Below are positions 33,373 through 42,108 of a stretch of DNA of 64,000 nt, in pieces. How positions within the stretch are numbered: the stretch's first letter is position 1; each line of letters starts with the position of its first letter. A model generated the notes under the pieces. It was not told where the DNA came from. It made no database searches and saw only the letters and a list, made by a program, of their open reading frames with translations. The stretch is from DAISKN01 sp963716925 (GTDB taxonomy: Bacteria; Acidobacteriota; Vicinamibacteria; Marinacidobacterales; SMYC01), in the NCBI GenBank assembly GCA_963716925.1, contig CAVQUX010000020.1, positions 62,001-126,000 of the forward strand. Direction: 5' to 3'. Both the position numbers and the translations under genes were made by a program.

Positions 33373-35658
33373 GTGAGAAGACCCGGCAAGGCAGGACTCT
33401 CGACGGCGGTTCTCCTTCTGTCGGTCGCCTCCACCGCCACCGCGGTAGAAACCGAATCGCTTCGCGACGAGCTCGCGCGGATCTTCGGGACGGAGAAGTA
33501 CTACGAGCCGGAGACGTTCGGGCCGGCGCGGTGGCTTCTGGACGGCGAGGCCTACACCACAGTCGAGCCTTCCGCCTCGGTCGCGGGGGCCAAGGACATC
33601 GTTCGCTACGAGACCGCCTCGGGTACACGTGAGGTGCTCGTCGAGGCGAAGAGCCTCGTGCCTCCGGGAGAATCGAAACCGCTCGAGATCGATGACTACG
33701 CCTGGTCCGAGGATCGCATCCGGCTCCTCGTCTTCACCAACTCCCAGCGCGTGTGGCGTCGGAACACCCGGGGGGACTACTGGGTCTTCGATCGGGAGAG
33801 CCGCGCGCTTCGTAAACTCGGCGGCGTAGCGAAAGCCGCCTCCTTGATGTTCGCGAAGTTCTCTCCCGACGGAACCCGGGTCGCCTACGTGCACGAGAAC
33901 GACATCTACGTGGAGGCGGTCGCGACGGGCGCCGTCAGCCGACTGACAGGAGACGGCTCCGCGACGTCGATCCACGGCACGTCCGACTGGGTCTATGAAG
34001 AGGAGCTCGGGATCCGTGACGGCTTCCGGTGGAGCCCGGACGGACGACGCATCGCCTATTGGAGCTTCGATGCGACGGGAGTCGGCGAATTCACTTTGAT
34101 CAACGATACCGAAAGCCTTTACCCGGCCCTCACCCGGATCCCCTATCCGAAGGTGGGGACGACGAACTCCGCGGTGCGGATCGGTGTCGTCGGCTCGACC
34201 GGTGGAGAGACGAGCTGGATGAAAGTGCCGGGAGATCCCCGGAACACCTACGTCGCCAGCCTGGACTGGGCGAAGGACGGCGATCACGTCCTGCTGCAGC
34301 ATTTGAACCGCCTCCAGAGCACGAACGACCTCCTGCGGGCCGACGCGACTTCCGGCGACGTCGAACGGCTAGTTCACGACCAGTCCGACACCTGGGTCGA
34401 AGTCGTCGGCGAGCTCCAGCAGGTGAAGACGACGGGCGACTACCTGTGGTTGAGCGAGAGGGACGGCTTTCGGCACGCCTATCGAGTAGGAACGACCGAC
34501 GGCGAGCCGCGCCTGGTGACCCGCTTCGACGCCGACTTGATCCAGCCTCTCGGCGCGGATCCCGAGGGGCGTTGGTTCTATTTCACCGCCTCTCCCGACG
34601 ACGCCACCCAGGAATACCTCTATCGGGCGCCTCTCGATGGCGGCACAGCGCCGGAGAGATTGACGCCGCTTTCCCAGCCGGGCACCCACGGGTACGATCT
34701 GTCGCCCGACCGGGAGTGGGCGTTCCACACCTACTCGAGGTTCGATGAGCCCCCGCGCGTCGAGCTCGTGCGCTTGCCGGAGCACGATACCGTGCGCGTC
34801 CTGGTCGACAACCAGTCGCTCGCAAAGAAGGTGACGCCGCTTCTCACGGAGCCGGTGGAGTTCTTCCGCCTGTCGATCGAGCCCGATGTCCTACTCGACT
34901 CCTGGATCCTCAAGCCGCCCGGCTTCGATCCGTCTCGGCGATACCCTCTCATCGTCCACGTCTACGGAGAGCCCGCGGGGCAGACGGTCCTCGATCGCTG
35001 GGATGGCAACCAGGCCCTCTTTCACCGCGCGCTCGCCCGCGAAGGCTACCTCGTGGCGAGCTTCGACAATCGCGGAACGCCGGCGCCCAGGGGCGCCGCC
35101 TGGCGAAAGATCATCTACGGAACGGTGGGAGACCTCTCTTCGAGAGATCAGGCCGCCGCGGTCCGCGCTCTCGCGCGCGATCGCCCCTACGTCGATCCCG
35201 AACGGGTGGCGATCTGGGGCTGGAGCGGAGGGGGGTCGAACACGCTGAACGCGATGTTTCGTTTTCCCGACGTCTACAAGGTCGGAGTCTCGGTCGCGCC
35301 GGTTCCTGACCAGACGCTCTACGACACGATCTACCAGGAGCGCTACATGGGGCTGCCGCAGGAGAACGAGGCGGGATACAAGCTCGGCTCCCCCATCCAT
35401 TTCGCCGAGGGATTGAAAGGGCGCCTTCTGATCGTTCACGGCAGCGGCGACGACAACGTGCACTACCAGGGAACGGAGCGGCTCGTGAATCGCCTCGTCC
35501 AGCTCGGCAAGCGCTTCGACCTGATGGTCTATCCCAACCGGACCCACGCGATCTCGGAGGGGGACGGCACGAGCCTCCACATCTACAGTCTCATCGCGCG
35601 CTACCTCATCGAGAACCTGGAGGAGAGCGCGTCTCCGCGCAGCGACGGCGAATGGTAG
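33373..35658 (+). CDS. Dipeptidyl-peptidase IV (S9B)
   Basis: Prolyl dipeptidase that removes Xaa-Pro from peptide N-termini, with an eight-bladed N-terminal propeller (KFSPDGTRVAYVHENDIYV, RWSPDGRRIAYWSFDATGV) and an alpha/beta hydrolase domain. The double-Glu motif that anchors the peptide amino terminus is in DWVYEEELGI. The catalytic triad is S618 in GWSGGGSN, D693 in HGSGDDNVHYQ and H725 in NRTHAIS. The usual Tyr after Ser (GWSYGG) is Gly here. Signal peptide present (GLSTAVLLLSVASTATA). GTG 33373 follows AAGGAGG. The P1 peptidase starts 11 bases downstream, so they share a transcript. Confidence 0.92.
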   Translation: MRRPGKAGLSTAVLLLSVASTATAVETESLRDELARIFGTEKYYEPETFGPARWLLDGEAYTTVEPSASVAGAKDIVRYETASGTREVLVEAKSLVPPGESKPLEIDDYAWSEDRIRLLVFTNSQRVWRRNTRGDYWVFDRESRALRKLGGVAKAASLMFAKFSPDGTRVAYVHENDIYVEAVATGAVSRLTGDGSATSIHGTSDWVYEEELGIRDGFRWSPDGRRIAYWSFDATGVGEFTLINDTESLYPALTRIPYPKVGTTNSAVRIGVVGSTGGETSWMKVPGDPRNTYVASLDWAKDGDHVLLQHLNRLQSTNDLLRADATSGDVERLVHDQSDTWVEVVGELQQVKTTGDYLWLSERDGFRHAYRVGTTDGEPRLVTRFDADLIQPLGADPEGRWFYFTASPDDATQEYLYRAPLDGGTAPERLTPLSQPGTHGYDLSPDREWAFHTYSRFDEPPRVELVRLPEHDTVRVLVDNQSLAKKVTPLLTEPVEFFRLSIEPDVLLDSWILKPPGFDPSRRYPLIVHVYGEPAGQTVLDRWDGNQALFHRALAREGYLVASFDNRGTPAPRGAAWRKIIYGTVGDLSSRDQAAAVRALARDRPYVDPERVAIWGWSGGGSNTLNAMFRFPDVYKVGVSVAPVPDQTLYDTIYQERYMGLPQENEAGYKLGSPIHFAEGLKGRLLIVHGSGDDNVHYQGTERLVNRLVQLGKRFDLMVYPNRTHAISEGDGTSLHIYSLIARYLIENLEESASPRSDGEW

Positions 35659-35669
35659 GAGCGACAGAA

Positions 35670-36869
35670 ATGAACCCCTTCAAAGATGCAGCCCGGCTCG
35701 CGGCTCTCACTGTCCCACCGCTTCTCGCTATCGCACTTCTGTCTCCCCTGGCCCTGGGGCAAGCCCGACCCCGGGCGCGGGACCTCGGCATCCCGCTCCG
35801 GGGCACACCGGGGCCCTGGAACGCCATTACCGACGTGAACGGCGTCGAAGTGGGCCATGCCACGATCGTCCAGGGAGAGGGACCGCTCCACGTGGGCCAG
35901 GGGCCGGCGCGCACCGGTGTCACGGCGATTCTCCCTCGGGGGCGCAGCTTCGATCCGGTTTTCGCCGGATGGTACACGCTCAACGGCAACGGGGAGATGA
36001 CCGGGACGACCTGGGTGAAGGAGTCCGGCTTCCTCGAAACGCCCATCCTGATCACCAACACTTTCAGTGTAGGCGTCGTGCGCGACGCCGCCCTCGCCTG
36101 GATGGCCGAGCATCACTACTACTCCCCCATCGAGGCCGACTTCTGGTTCGCGTACCCGCTGGTGGCCGAAACCTGGGACGGGGTGCTGAACGACGTGCTG
36201 GGGTTCCACGTCAAGAAAGAGCACGCTGTCTCAGCGCTCGACACGGCGCGATCGGGACCCGTCGCGGAAGGCAACGTGGGCGGAGGAACGGGAATGGTCT
36301 GCCACGAGTTCAAGGGGGGCATCGGTACGTCCTCCCGCCGCGTGCGCGTCGAGGACTCCGATTTCACGGTCGGGGTTCTCGTTCAGGCCAACCACGGCGG
36401 GCGGGCCGGGCTCACCGTCGCCGGTGTCCCCGTCGGGCAAGAGATCACCGATCTCATGCCGGTGATCCAGAGCGGCAAGCCCGGCGCGGAGCGAGGCTCC
36501 ATCATCGTCGTCGTGGCAACCGACGCACCGCTCCTTCCCCATCAGCTCGAGCGGATCGCGCATCGCGTGCCCCTCGGCATCGGACGGGTAGGCGGCTACG
36601 GCGGCAACAGCTCCGGGGACATATTCATCGCCTTCTCGACCGCGAACCGCGGAGCGTTTCGAAGGACGGGGACGTCGAGCCCGGTGATGCTCTCCAACGA
36701 CCTCATCGACCCGCTCTTCGAAGCGACGGTGGAAGCCACCGAAGAAGCGATCCTGAACGTGCTGGTGGCAGCGGAAACGACGACCGGTATCGACGGCAAC
36801 ACCGTCTACGCTCTTCCCCACGATCGGTTGCAGCAGGTGCTGAGAAAGTACAACCGGCTCCGGGAATGA
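35670..36869 (+). CDS. P1-family peptidase (S58, DmpA-like) 2
   Basis: Paralogue of the gene at 23930. Leader ARLAALTVPPLLAIALLSPLALGQ; then RDLGIPLRGTPGPWNAITDV, ARTGVTAILPRG, ETPILITNTFSVGVVRDAAL, GNVGGGTGMVCHEFKGGIGTS, self-cleavage site ERGSIIVVVATDAPLLP with S277, and NSSGDIFIAFSTANRG. The 399-residue length is typical. ATG 35670 follows TAGGAG. It is directly downstream of DPP4, which suggests DPP4 dipeptides and other peptides are further trimmed by this aminopeptidase. It is convergent with the hydrolase at 36879. Confidence 0.92.
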   Translation: MNPFKDAARLAALTVPPLLAIALLSPLALGQARPRARDLGIPLRGTPGPWNAITDVNGVEVGHATIVQGEGPLHVGQGPARTGVTAILPRGRSFDPVFAGWYTLNGNGEMTGTTWVKESGFLETPILITNTFSVGVVRDAALAWMAEHHYYSPIEADFWFAYPLVAETWDGVLNDVLGFHVKKEHAVSALDTARSGPVAEGNVGGGTGMVCHEFKGGIGTSSRRVRVEDSDFTVGVLVQANHGGRAGLTVAGVPVGQEITDLMPVIQSGKPGAERGSIIVVVATDAPLLPHQLERIAHRVPLGIGRVGGYGGNSSGDIFIAFSTANRGAFRRTGTSSPVMLSNDLIDPLFEATVEATEEAILNVLVAAETTTGIDGNTVYALPHDRLQQVLRKYNRLRE

Positions 36870-36878
36870 AAGGCGCGC

Positions 36879-38138
36879 TCAGAAGAGGTCTGCGACCATC
36901 TTCCTGCAGGCGTCGAGCACCGGTGGGCCCGGGGCGTCATAGCCGTGGGTTCCGAAGTAGGCGAGCACGACGTCTCTTTCCGGCGAAACGTAGAGACCCT
37001 GTCCGCCGAATCCTCCCTTGAAGAACGAACCGTCGGTATAGACCCGATCCCACTGATAGGTCGCATGGCGAACGTCCGCGGAGGCGCTCCCGGCGGCTTC
37101 GAGAAGCGCTGGCCGGCCGCCTTCGAGGATCTTCTTCAGATAGCTCTCGGAAACCACTCCCCTCCCGCGCCCTTTCGTGAAGAGAAGCCCGAAGCGGGCG
37201 ACGTCCCGCAGGGTGGCGACGATGCCCCCATGAACCGCACCGTGGCCCCGCGAGTTGACGCTCACGAGGGCGTCCGCCTCCGCTCCCATTCTCGACCAGA
37301 TCGTCTCGCTCAGAACCTCGTGGAACTTCTTCCCCGTCACCTCCTCGGCCAGCCACGCGAGGACCATGGTGTTGACGCTCACGTACTCCCACACCTTCCC
37401 GGGCTCGGACCGCTTCTCGAGCGACGCGATGAAGCCGAGGGTGTCCTCTTCCATCACGGTCGACGGCAGACCTTCGACTTTCGGAAGCCAGCCGAGGCTC
37501 GCCTCGTATCGATAGTGCGCCCGCTCCGGGTTGGTGTAGCTGTCCTCGATCTCCTCGAGCGCGTCGATGCCCGAGGCCATGTCGAGGACGTCGAGAACAG
37601 GGATGCCTTCCCAGGCCGTTCCCCGGAGAGCGGGCACGTAGACGTCCACCGGCTTCGAAACGTCCACCAGCCCCTGGTCCTCCAGGATCGCCACTACGGT
37701 CGAAACCAGCACCTTCGAGACCGAGAACAGGATGTGCTGGTCGCTGCTCCCCATCCGCGGATAGCTTTCGTAGACGACCTTACCCCCGCGGACGATCACG
37801 ATTCCGTCGAGGGCGCCCGAACCGACGTAGTCGTCGAATGCCATGACGCCGCCGTCCGCGAGCGCCACCTCGTAGCGGGCGACGTCGTCTTCGAGCGAGG
37901 TCTCGAGCGCCAGCACGGCTCCGTCGCCGCACCCGATGACGGCGGTCGGAAAGATCTTCGGGATCGAGAGAAAGGCGTAACGGGAGATCTCTCCGCCGTC
38001 GTCCCAGTTCTCGAGGTTGACCTCTCGCCCCAGGCGCTCGGCCTCCCCGGGGGAAAACGCGGCCCCTTGGGGATTCGGGCTCGGGGCGCAGCCCGCCATC
38101 AGAACGAGAACGCTGGATGGCACTACGGACCGGTTCAT
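36879..38138 (-). CDS. Lipoprotein serine hydrolase, class C beta-lactamase fold 2
   Basis: Lipoprotein signal MNRSVVPSSVLVLMAGCAPSP with lipobox LMAGC, so membrane-anchored. The catalytic domain begins YVGSGALDGIVIVRGGKVVYESYPRM. The SxxK motif is in ILFSVSKVLVSTVVA, the second motif is WEYVSVNTMVLAWLAEEVTGK, and the C-terminal FKGGFGGQGLYVSPERDVVLAYFGTHG is the usual third-motif region. About 420 residues. Function is likely an esterase or peptide hydrolase. ATG 38138 begins the lipoprotein signal; an in-frame codon 15 bases upstream exists. It is convergent with the P1 peptidase. Confidence 0.88.
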   Translation of the reverse strand: MNRSVVPSSVLVLMAGCAPSPNPQGAAFSPGEAERLGREVNLENWDDGGEISRYAFLSIPKIFPTAVIGCGDGAVLALETSLEDDVARYEVALADGGVMAFDDYVGSGALDGIVIVRGGKVVYESYPRMGSSDQHILFSVSKVLVSTVVAILEDQGLVDVSKPVDVYVPALRGTAWEGIPVLDVLDMASGIDALEEIEDSYTNPERAHYRYEASLGWLPKVEGLPSTVMEEDTLGFIASLEKRSEPGKVWEYVSVNTMVLAWLAEEVTGKKFHEVLSETIWSRMGAEADALVSVNSRGHGAVHGGIVATLRDVARFGLLFTKGRGRGVVSESYLKKILEGGRPALLEAAGSASADVRHATYQWDRVYTDGSFFKGGFGGQGLYVSPERDVVLAYFGTHGYDAPGPPVLDACRKMVADLF

Positions 38139-38250
38139 GATCGCTCCAATCACGAAACTCTACCGCAGCTGGACGTCTGGAGCGACGGCTCGAGCGCCGG
38201 AGGCCCGGAATGGCTGATCGCAGCTCGAGATCGAGGCGCGGAACCGCGCT

Positions 38251-39282
38251 CTAACGGATCCTGAGCAAGGGCGTCGCGCTCGCCGCGTTCGAGAGCGGCG
38301 ACTCGCGGCCTTCCTCGTTGACCCAGGTGACGGCGTAGGTGTAGGTCACGCCGTTCGTGAGACCCGCGTCGGAATAGGTCGCGTAGCCCGTCTGGTGGCC
38401 GACGGCGATGGGGGTGAACGGCGTCGCTCCGACGCGCCGGTAGACGTTGTAGCTCGAAGCACCCTCCATGGGACTCCACACCAGGGTCACCGACCCGGGC
38501 CGCGCCCGCGCCGTCAGGCCCGCGATCGCGGGGAGCGGAAGAAGCTCCACCGTCACCTCGAAGAAGCCCTCCGACGAGTTCCCGCTCCGGTCTCTCGCGA
38601 CGCAATCGACGGTCGTGAGGCCGACGTGAAAGAGGCTTCCGGACGGCGGATCGCAGCTCGCGATCGGCGAGGGGTCGACGTTGTCGGAGGCGGAGACGAG
38701 ATAGGTCACGACCGCGCCGTTCGCCGAAAGGGAATCGACGGCGAAGCTCGCCGGGAGGTTCAGCGTCGGGGGCGTGGTGTCGGGTGTCGGCGGTTCGTGC
38801 GGAGCGGGAAACCCGAGGTCGTAGAGCACCACGGCGCCACGCTGATCGAGAATCTCCTCCAGGGTCGTCTCACCGTACGTCGCGACGTACTGGAAGAGAC
38901 TCACCGACGCGGGCGAAGGAGGAACCTGGGCGAAGAGCTCGAGAAGTCCCGCGTTCTCGAGAATCCCCGACTGCAAATACTCCGAGTCCCGGTAGGTAGA
39001 GAAGGTATCCCTGCTCACGTTGTGCACGAGGACGTCATCCTCCAGAAAAGCGATGCGCGAGAACCCCATGTACAGGTTCGCCGCCTGCACGATGTCGCCT
39101 CCGGGAAGAACGATCATGGAGTCCAGGGTCGACGTCATGATGGTGCGGCCCTTGACGAACAGGAGCCTCTCCGTCGCCGCGCCCGCCGGCATGGAGAAGA
39201 GGAGAAGCATTGCGCCGAGCAGCAAACGCCCGCGCAGCGCGTGCCGTCTCCACTCGAACCGCTTCTGGGCAGTGCCGCGCAT
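38251..39282 (-). CDS. Secreted HYR plus fibronectin type III domain protein
   Basis: Signal peptide (LLLGAMLLLFSMPAGAA), then about 130 residues of unassigned sequence (TERLLFVKGRTIMTSTLDSM through LDQRGAVVLYDLG). A HYR domain follows (DTTPPTLNLPASFAVDS, VTYLVSASDNVDPSPIASC, TVDCVARDRSGNSSEGFFEVTV), and then one fibronectin type III domain (GLTARARPGSVTLVWSPMEGASSYNVYRR, YAVTWVNEEGRESPLSNAASATP). Such domains mediate surface interactions or space catalytic domains. No enzyme motif seen. It lies 10 bases after the Hcp-like gene on the same strand. Confidence 0.8.
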   Translation of the reverse strand: MRGTAQKRFEWRRHALRGRLLLGAMLLLFSMPAGAATERLLFVKGRTIMTSTLDSMIVLPGGDIVQAANLYMGFSRIAFLEDDVLVHNVSRDTFSTYRDSEYLQSGILENAGLLELFAQVPPSPASVSLFQYVATYGETTLEEILDQRGAVVLYDLGFPAPHEPPTPDTTPPTLNLPASFAVDSLSANGAVVTYLVSASDNVDPSPIASCDPPSGSLFHVGLTTVDCVARDRSGNSSEGFFEVTVELLPLPAIAGLTARARPGSVTLVWSPMEGASSYNVYRRVGATPFTPIAVGHQTGYATYSDAGLTNGVTYTYAVTWVNEEGRESPLSNAASATPLLRIR

Positions 39283-39292
39283 GACCGCGAGC

Positions 39293-39838
39293 CTAGAAAT
39301 TACCGGACGACCAGTCGTCCATGGTGACGATGTTCCCGTTCTCGTAGGTCCAGGTGATTCTCTGGTAAACGATGCTCACGACCTCGCGAGTGCCCGCACC
39401 CTCGCTCCCCGATGCGGCGGTGATGTCGGAAAGAAACGCGTTCTCGACCTCGATGGTGAAATAGTTCACCGCATTTCCGTGTACCTCGTTCCGGAAGAAC
39501 CGCACCTCGCAGTTCACACTCTCGCCGTTGACGAGCGCCCGATAGAGCTTCGGAGTCGCCTTGTCGATGGCTTTGTAGAGGCGCAGCGGTTGGTGCTGGC
39601 GGCGGCCGCTCCTTTGTCCCGAGGCGGCATCGAACGGAACGACCACGCCGTGGCCGAATCCGAACACGTTCATCCAACCCTCGAAGTGTGTCATCGTGAC
39701 GTCGCCTTCGATTTCACCCTGAGACTGACCATTGCATTGCGCCACGATCGTATCGGCGAGCGCCGCACCCGGAGCGGCGAGCGCGAGCGCGAGCCCGCCC
39801 ACGAGCATACCTGGAAACACCCTCATCCACAGTCGCAT
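39293..39838 (-). CDS. Exported Hcp-like protein (T6SS tube-protein fold)
   Basis: A Sec signal peptide (MRLWMRVFPGMLVGGLALALAAPGAALA) is joined to an Hcp-family domain: EIEGDVTMTHFEGWMNVFGFG, a gap, QHQPLRLYKAIDKATPKLYRAL, EVRFFRNEVHGNAVNYFTIEVENAFLSDI and EVVSIVYQRITWTYENGN. These match the beta-barrel order of Hcp, including the 'D.A.P.L' helix and the final 'F.KI.W.Y' strand. Classical Hcp is made in the cytosol and has no cleavable signal. No other T6SS gene is nearby, so this is probably an independent secreted relative. ATG 39838 follows CAGGAGG by about seven bases. Confidence 0.78.
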   Translation of the reverse strand: MRLWMRVFPGMLVGGLALALAAPGAALADTIVAQCNGQSQGEIEGDVTMTHFEGWMNVFGFGHGVVVPFDAASGQRSGRRQHQPLRLYKAIDKATPKLYRALVNGESVNCEVRFFRNEVHGNAVNYFTIEVENAFLSDITAASGSEGAGTREVVSIVYQRITWTYENGNIVTMDDWSSGNF

Positions 39839-39863
39839 GTCGTTTTCCTCCTGGTCCAAAGGC

Positions 39864-40613
39864 TCAATGAACGCTTTTCCGGCGCGCCCGGGCGACGACG
39901 AGCCCGACGAGCGCGCCGATGAGCAACGGCGCGGTCAGCGGCTCGGGAACGTCGGGAGTCCCGGCGGTCATGAGAAAACTCGAGAAATAGATCGAGCTGG
40001 CGCTGTCCGGGTCCGTATGAATCAGATAGAACCCAGTTGAGGGAGCCGTTTCGGAAACGAAAAAGGAAACGCTGGCCGTCATCCCGGGAGAAAGGAGGAA
40101 ATCCCACGCGATCGCGATGGAGACGTCGTCGGGGAACGCCGCGGGAACACCATTGACTCCCTCGAGATTGTCGTCGAGCCAGTTGCCGTGGATGTCGCCG
40201 AAGACGTACCCGGGCTCGTCGATCTCCCAGGTCTGTCCCGAGGCAGGGACTCCCGCCGTGGCCCCGAACTCGTTGAAGAACGTGTTCGTCGGCTCGTCGA
40301 TCTCGACGTCGAGAAAGAGCGAAACCTGATGACTGCCGGTTCCGCTCATCGAGACCGCGATTTCCCCGAGCCCGGTATCGAAGTCGAAGAGCGAGGCGTC
40401 GACGGAGGCCGGAAGGTCCCCCGGCAGCGTGCCGTCGAAATCGCACGGCGCCAGATCGCAATAGCTCGTCCCGTCCAGGGAGATGCCCCAATCGAAGAGG
40501 GAGATGTCGGTCGCGCCCGAGGTCCGGACACTCAGAAGGAACGCCGCGGCGATCGCGGCGGAGCAAAGAGCTCGATTCAGACCGCACGAATTCCGGAAAC
40601 GTCTTGAGGCCAT
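39864..40613 (-). CDS. PEP-CTERM sorting-domain protein 1
   Basis: Signal peptide (NRALCSAAIAAAFLLSVRTSGA), then a beta-rich domain (SVSMSGTGSHQVSLFLDVEIDEP is representative) with no catalytic motif. The C-terminus DVPEPLTAPLLIGALVGLVVARARRKS contains the VPEP signature, a membrane helix and a basic tail, the sorting signal for exosortase. The protein should be exported and processed at the membrane. Exosortase itself is not in this window. ATG 40613 is chosen because it starts the signal peptide; no clear ribosome site is visible. Confidence 0.8.
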   Translation of the reverse strand: MASRRFRNSCGLNRALCSAAIAAAFLLSVRTSGATDISLFDWGISLDGTSYCDLAPCDFDGTLPGDLPASVDASLFDFDTGLGEIAVSMSGTGSHQVSLFLDVEIDEPTNTFFNEFGATAGVPASGQTWEIDEPGYVFGDIHGNWLDDNLEGVNGVPAAFPDDVSIAIAWDFLLSPGMTASVSFFVSETAPSTGFYLIHTDPDSASSIYFSSFLMTAGTPDVPEPLTAPLLIGALVGLVVARARRKSVH

Positions 40614-40945
40614 AGATTTTTCGGTAACTCTAGCCGGGAGGGGTGAGCAGGGTCTCTCTCGTGCAAGAACAGCGCCAGGAGCCGCGGCGGAGATATCCAA
40701 TAGACAGAAGGCTAGTTAGTCAGCAGGCCTTGAAGAATTCAGCGCGGAGCTGTAAGCGGTGGCGACAGCCTCTCGGCGGTCCTTCGGGGCGAATCGACCG
40801 CTAAACTTCTTCTACACAGGATGATGGAACGAGTCACCGGCGCGAGCACCGGGGTTGTCAATCATACCGACACTCGTGCCGCACCTCGAGCGCGCTGTCG
40901 GAGGCCTGCAAAGTCGACGGCATTTGTGGTAATCGTGGAGCCGTC
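40614..40945. other. Intergenic gap between divergent genes
   Basis: This 332-base stretch separates the PEP-CTERM and TMEM175-type genes. I find no gene in it. It holds one short inverted repeat, GCGGTC at 40776-40781 and GACCGC at 40796-40801, whose role is unknown. GTGGAG near 40930 serves as ribosome site for the gene at 40946. No convincing -35/-10 pair was found. Confidence 0.5.
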
Positions 40946-41530
40946 ATGAGCAAGGGCAGATTGGAAGCTTTCAGCGACGGGGTCATCGCCATCATCATCA
41001 CCATCATGGTGCTGGAGTTGAGGGTGCCTCACGGCGCGGAATTGGACTCGCTGCGCCCGCTGGTCCCGGTGCTGCTCAGCTACGTCCTCAGCTTCGTCTT
41101 CATCGGAATCTACTGGAACAACCACCATCACCTCCTTCAGGCGGCGCGAAAGGTCGACGGCCGCGTCCTCTGGGCCAACCTCCACCTGCTGTTCTGGCTT
41201 TCCTTGATCCCCTTCGTGACCGGCTGGATGGGAGAGAACCACTTTGCCGCGTCGCCGGTCGCACTCTACGGGATCGTACTGTTCCTCGCCGGGCTCGCCT
41301 ATGTGATCCTCAGCCGGGTCCTCGTCGCCTGCCAGGGCGCCGACTCCGCCCTCGCGAGCGCGCTCGGAGACGACTTCAAGGCGAAGGCCTCGGTTCTCGC
41401 TTATGCGGTGGCGATCCCTCTCGCTTTCTTGCGGCCCGCGATCGCCTGCGCCATCTACGTACTGATCGCCGTCCTGTGGCTGATCCCGGACCGGCGAATC
41501 GAGAAAGTGCTGCGGGAGGAGCCGAGATGA
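40946..41530 (+). CDS. TMEM175-family potassium channel-like membrane protein (DUF1211)
   Basis: Six-helix membrane protein of 194 residues. Helix 1 carries the family FSDGV motif (RLEAFSDGVIAIIITIMVLEL), which lines the ion path in bacterial TMEM175 channels. Helix 3 has VFIGIYWNNHHHLLQAARKV and later helices FWLSLIPFVTGWMG, GIVLFLAGLAYVIL, YAVAIPLAFLRPAIACAIYVL. Relatives conduct K+ with weak selectivity. Its TGA overlaps the ATG of the kinase-like gene (ATGA). Confidence 0.9.
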   Translation: MSKGRLEAFSDGVIAIIITIMVLELRVPHGAELDSLRPLVPVLLSYVLSFVFIGIYWNNHHHLLQAARKVDGRVLWANLHLLFWLSLIPFVTGWMGENHFAASPVALYGIVLFLAGLAYVILSRVLVACQGADSALASALGDDFKAKASVLAYAVAIPLAFLRPAIACAIYVLIAVLWLIPDRRIEKVLREEPR

Positions 41531-42045
41531 ACCTCGTCGTTCTGCACGGACCCGCCGCGTCGGGAAAGCTCACCGTCGGCCGGGAGCTCTCGCGGGTAAC
41601 GGGCTATCGCCTCTTCCACAACCACCTGGTGGTCGACGCGGTAACGGCGGTATTCGACTTCGGCTCGGAGTCTTTCGTCCGTCTTCGCGAAGAGACCTGG
41701 CTCTCTGTGTTCCGGGAGGCCACCCTTCGAGGAGTCTCTCTCATCTTCACATTCACCCCAGAGCGGACGGTGCGGGAGTCTTTCGTCGGGGACGCGGTCT
41801 CGGCGGTGGAAGGAGCGGGCGGACGAGTTCTCTTCGTCGAGCTGAGCTGTCCGGAAGCGGAGCTCGAGCGGCGGGTCGAGGACGACTCCCGCGCCCGGTT
41901 CGGTAAGCTCCGTTCCAAGGCGCTCTTGCAGGAGCTCCGCGGCGAGGGCGCCTTCGACTACCCGAAGCTTCCCGCGGATTTGACTATCGACACCAGCGCG
42001 CTGACTCCGGAGGAGGCAGCGCTCCTCATCCGGGAACGCCTGTGA
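41527..42045 (+). CDS. P-loop kinase-like ATPase (shikimate-kinase-like fold)
   Basis: Cytoplasmic protein of 172 residues. A Walker A at residues 8-15 (VVLHGPAASGKLTVGREL) is followed by GYRLFHNHLVVDAVTAVFDFGSESF, VSLIFTFTPERTV and VLFVELSCPEAELERRVEDDSR, the layout of small nucleoside or sugar kinases and related 'shikimate kinase/AAA' proteins. Substrate not identifiable. Start ATG 41527 overlaps the channel gene stop, implying co-translation. Confidence 0.82.
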   Translation: MNLVVLHGPAASGKLTVGRELSRVTGYRLFHNHLVVDAVTAVFDFGSESFVRLREETWLSVFREATLRGVSLIFTFTPERTVRESFVGDAVSAVEGAGGRVLFVELSCPEAELERRVEDDSRARFGKLRSKALLQELRGEGAFDYPKLPADLTIDTSALTPEEAALLIRERL

Positions 42046-42108
42046 GCTCCAGGATTACGAGGGAACATCGAAGGGGGCCTTCTACGTTAAGTCCTTCGAG
42101 GTGAACCC

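Noticed and set aside
39293..39838. Type VI secretion locus
   Set aside because: Only an Hcp-like protein is present; no sheath, baseplate, TssM or VgrG genes are nearby, and it has a Sec signal.
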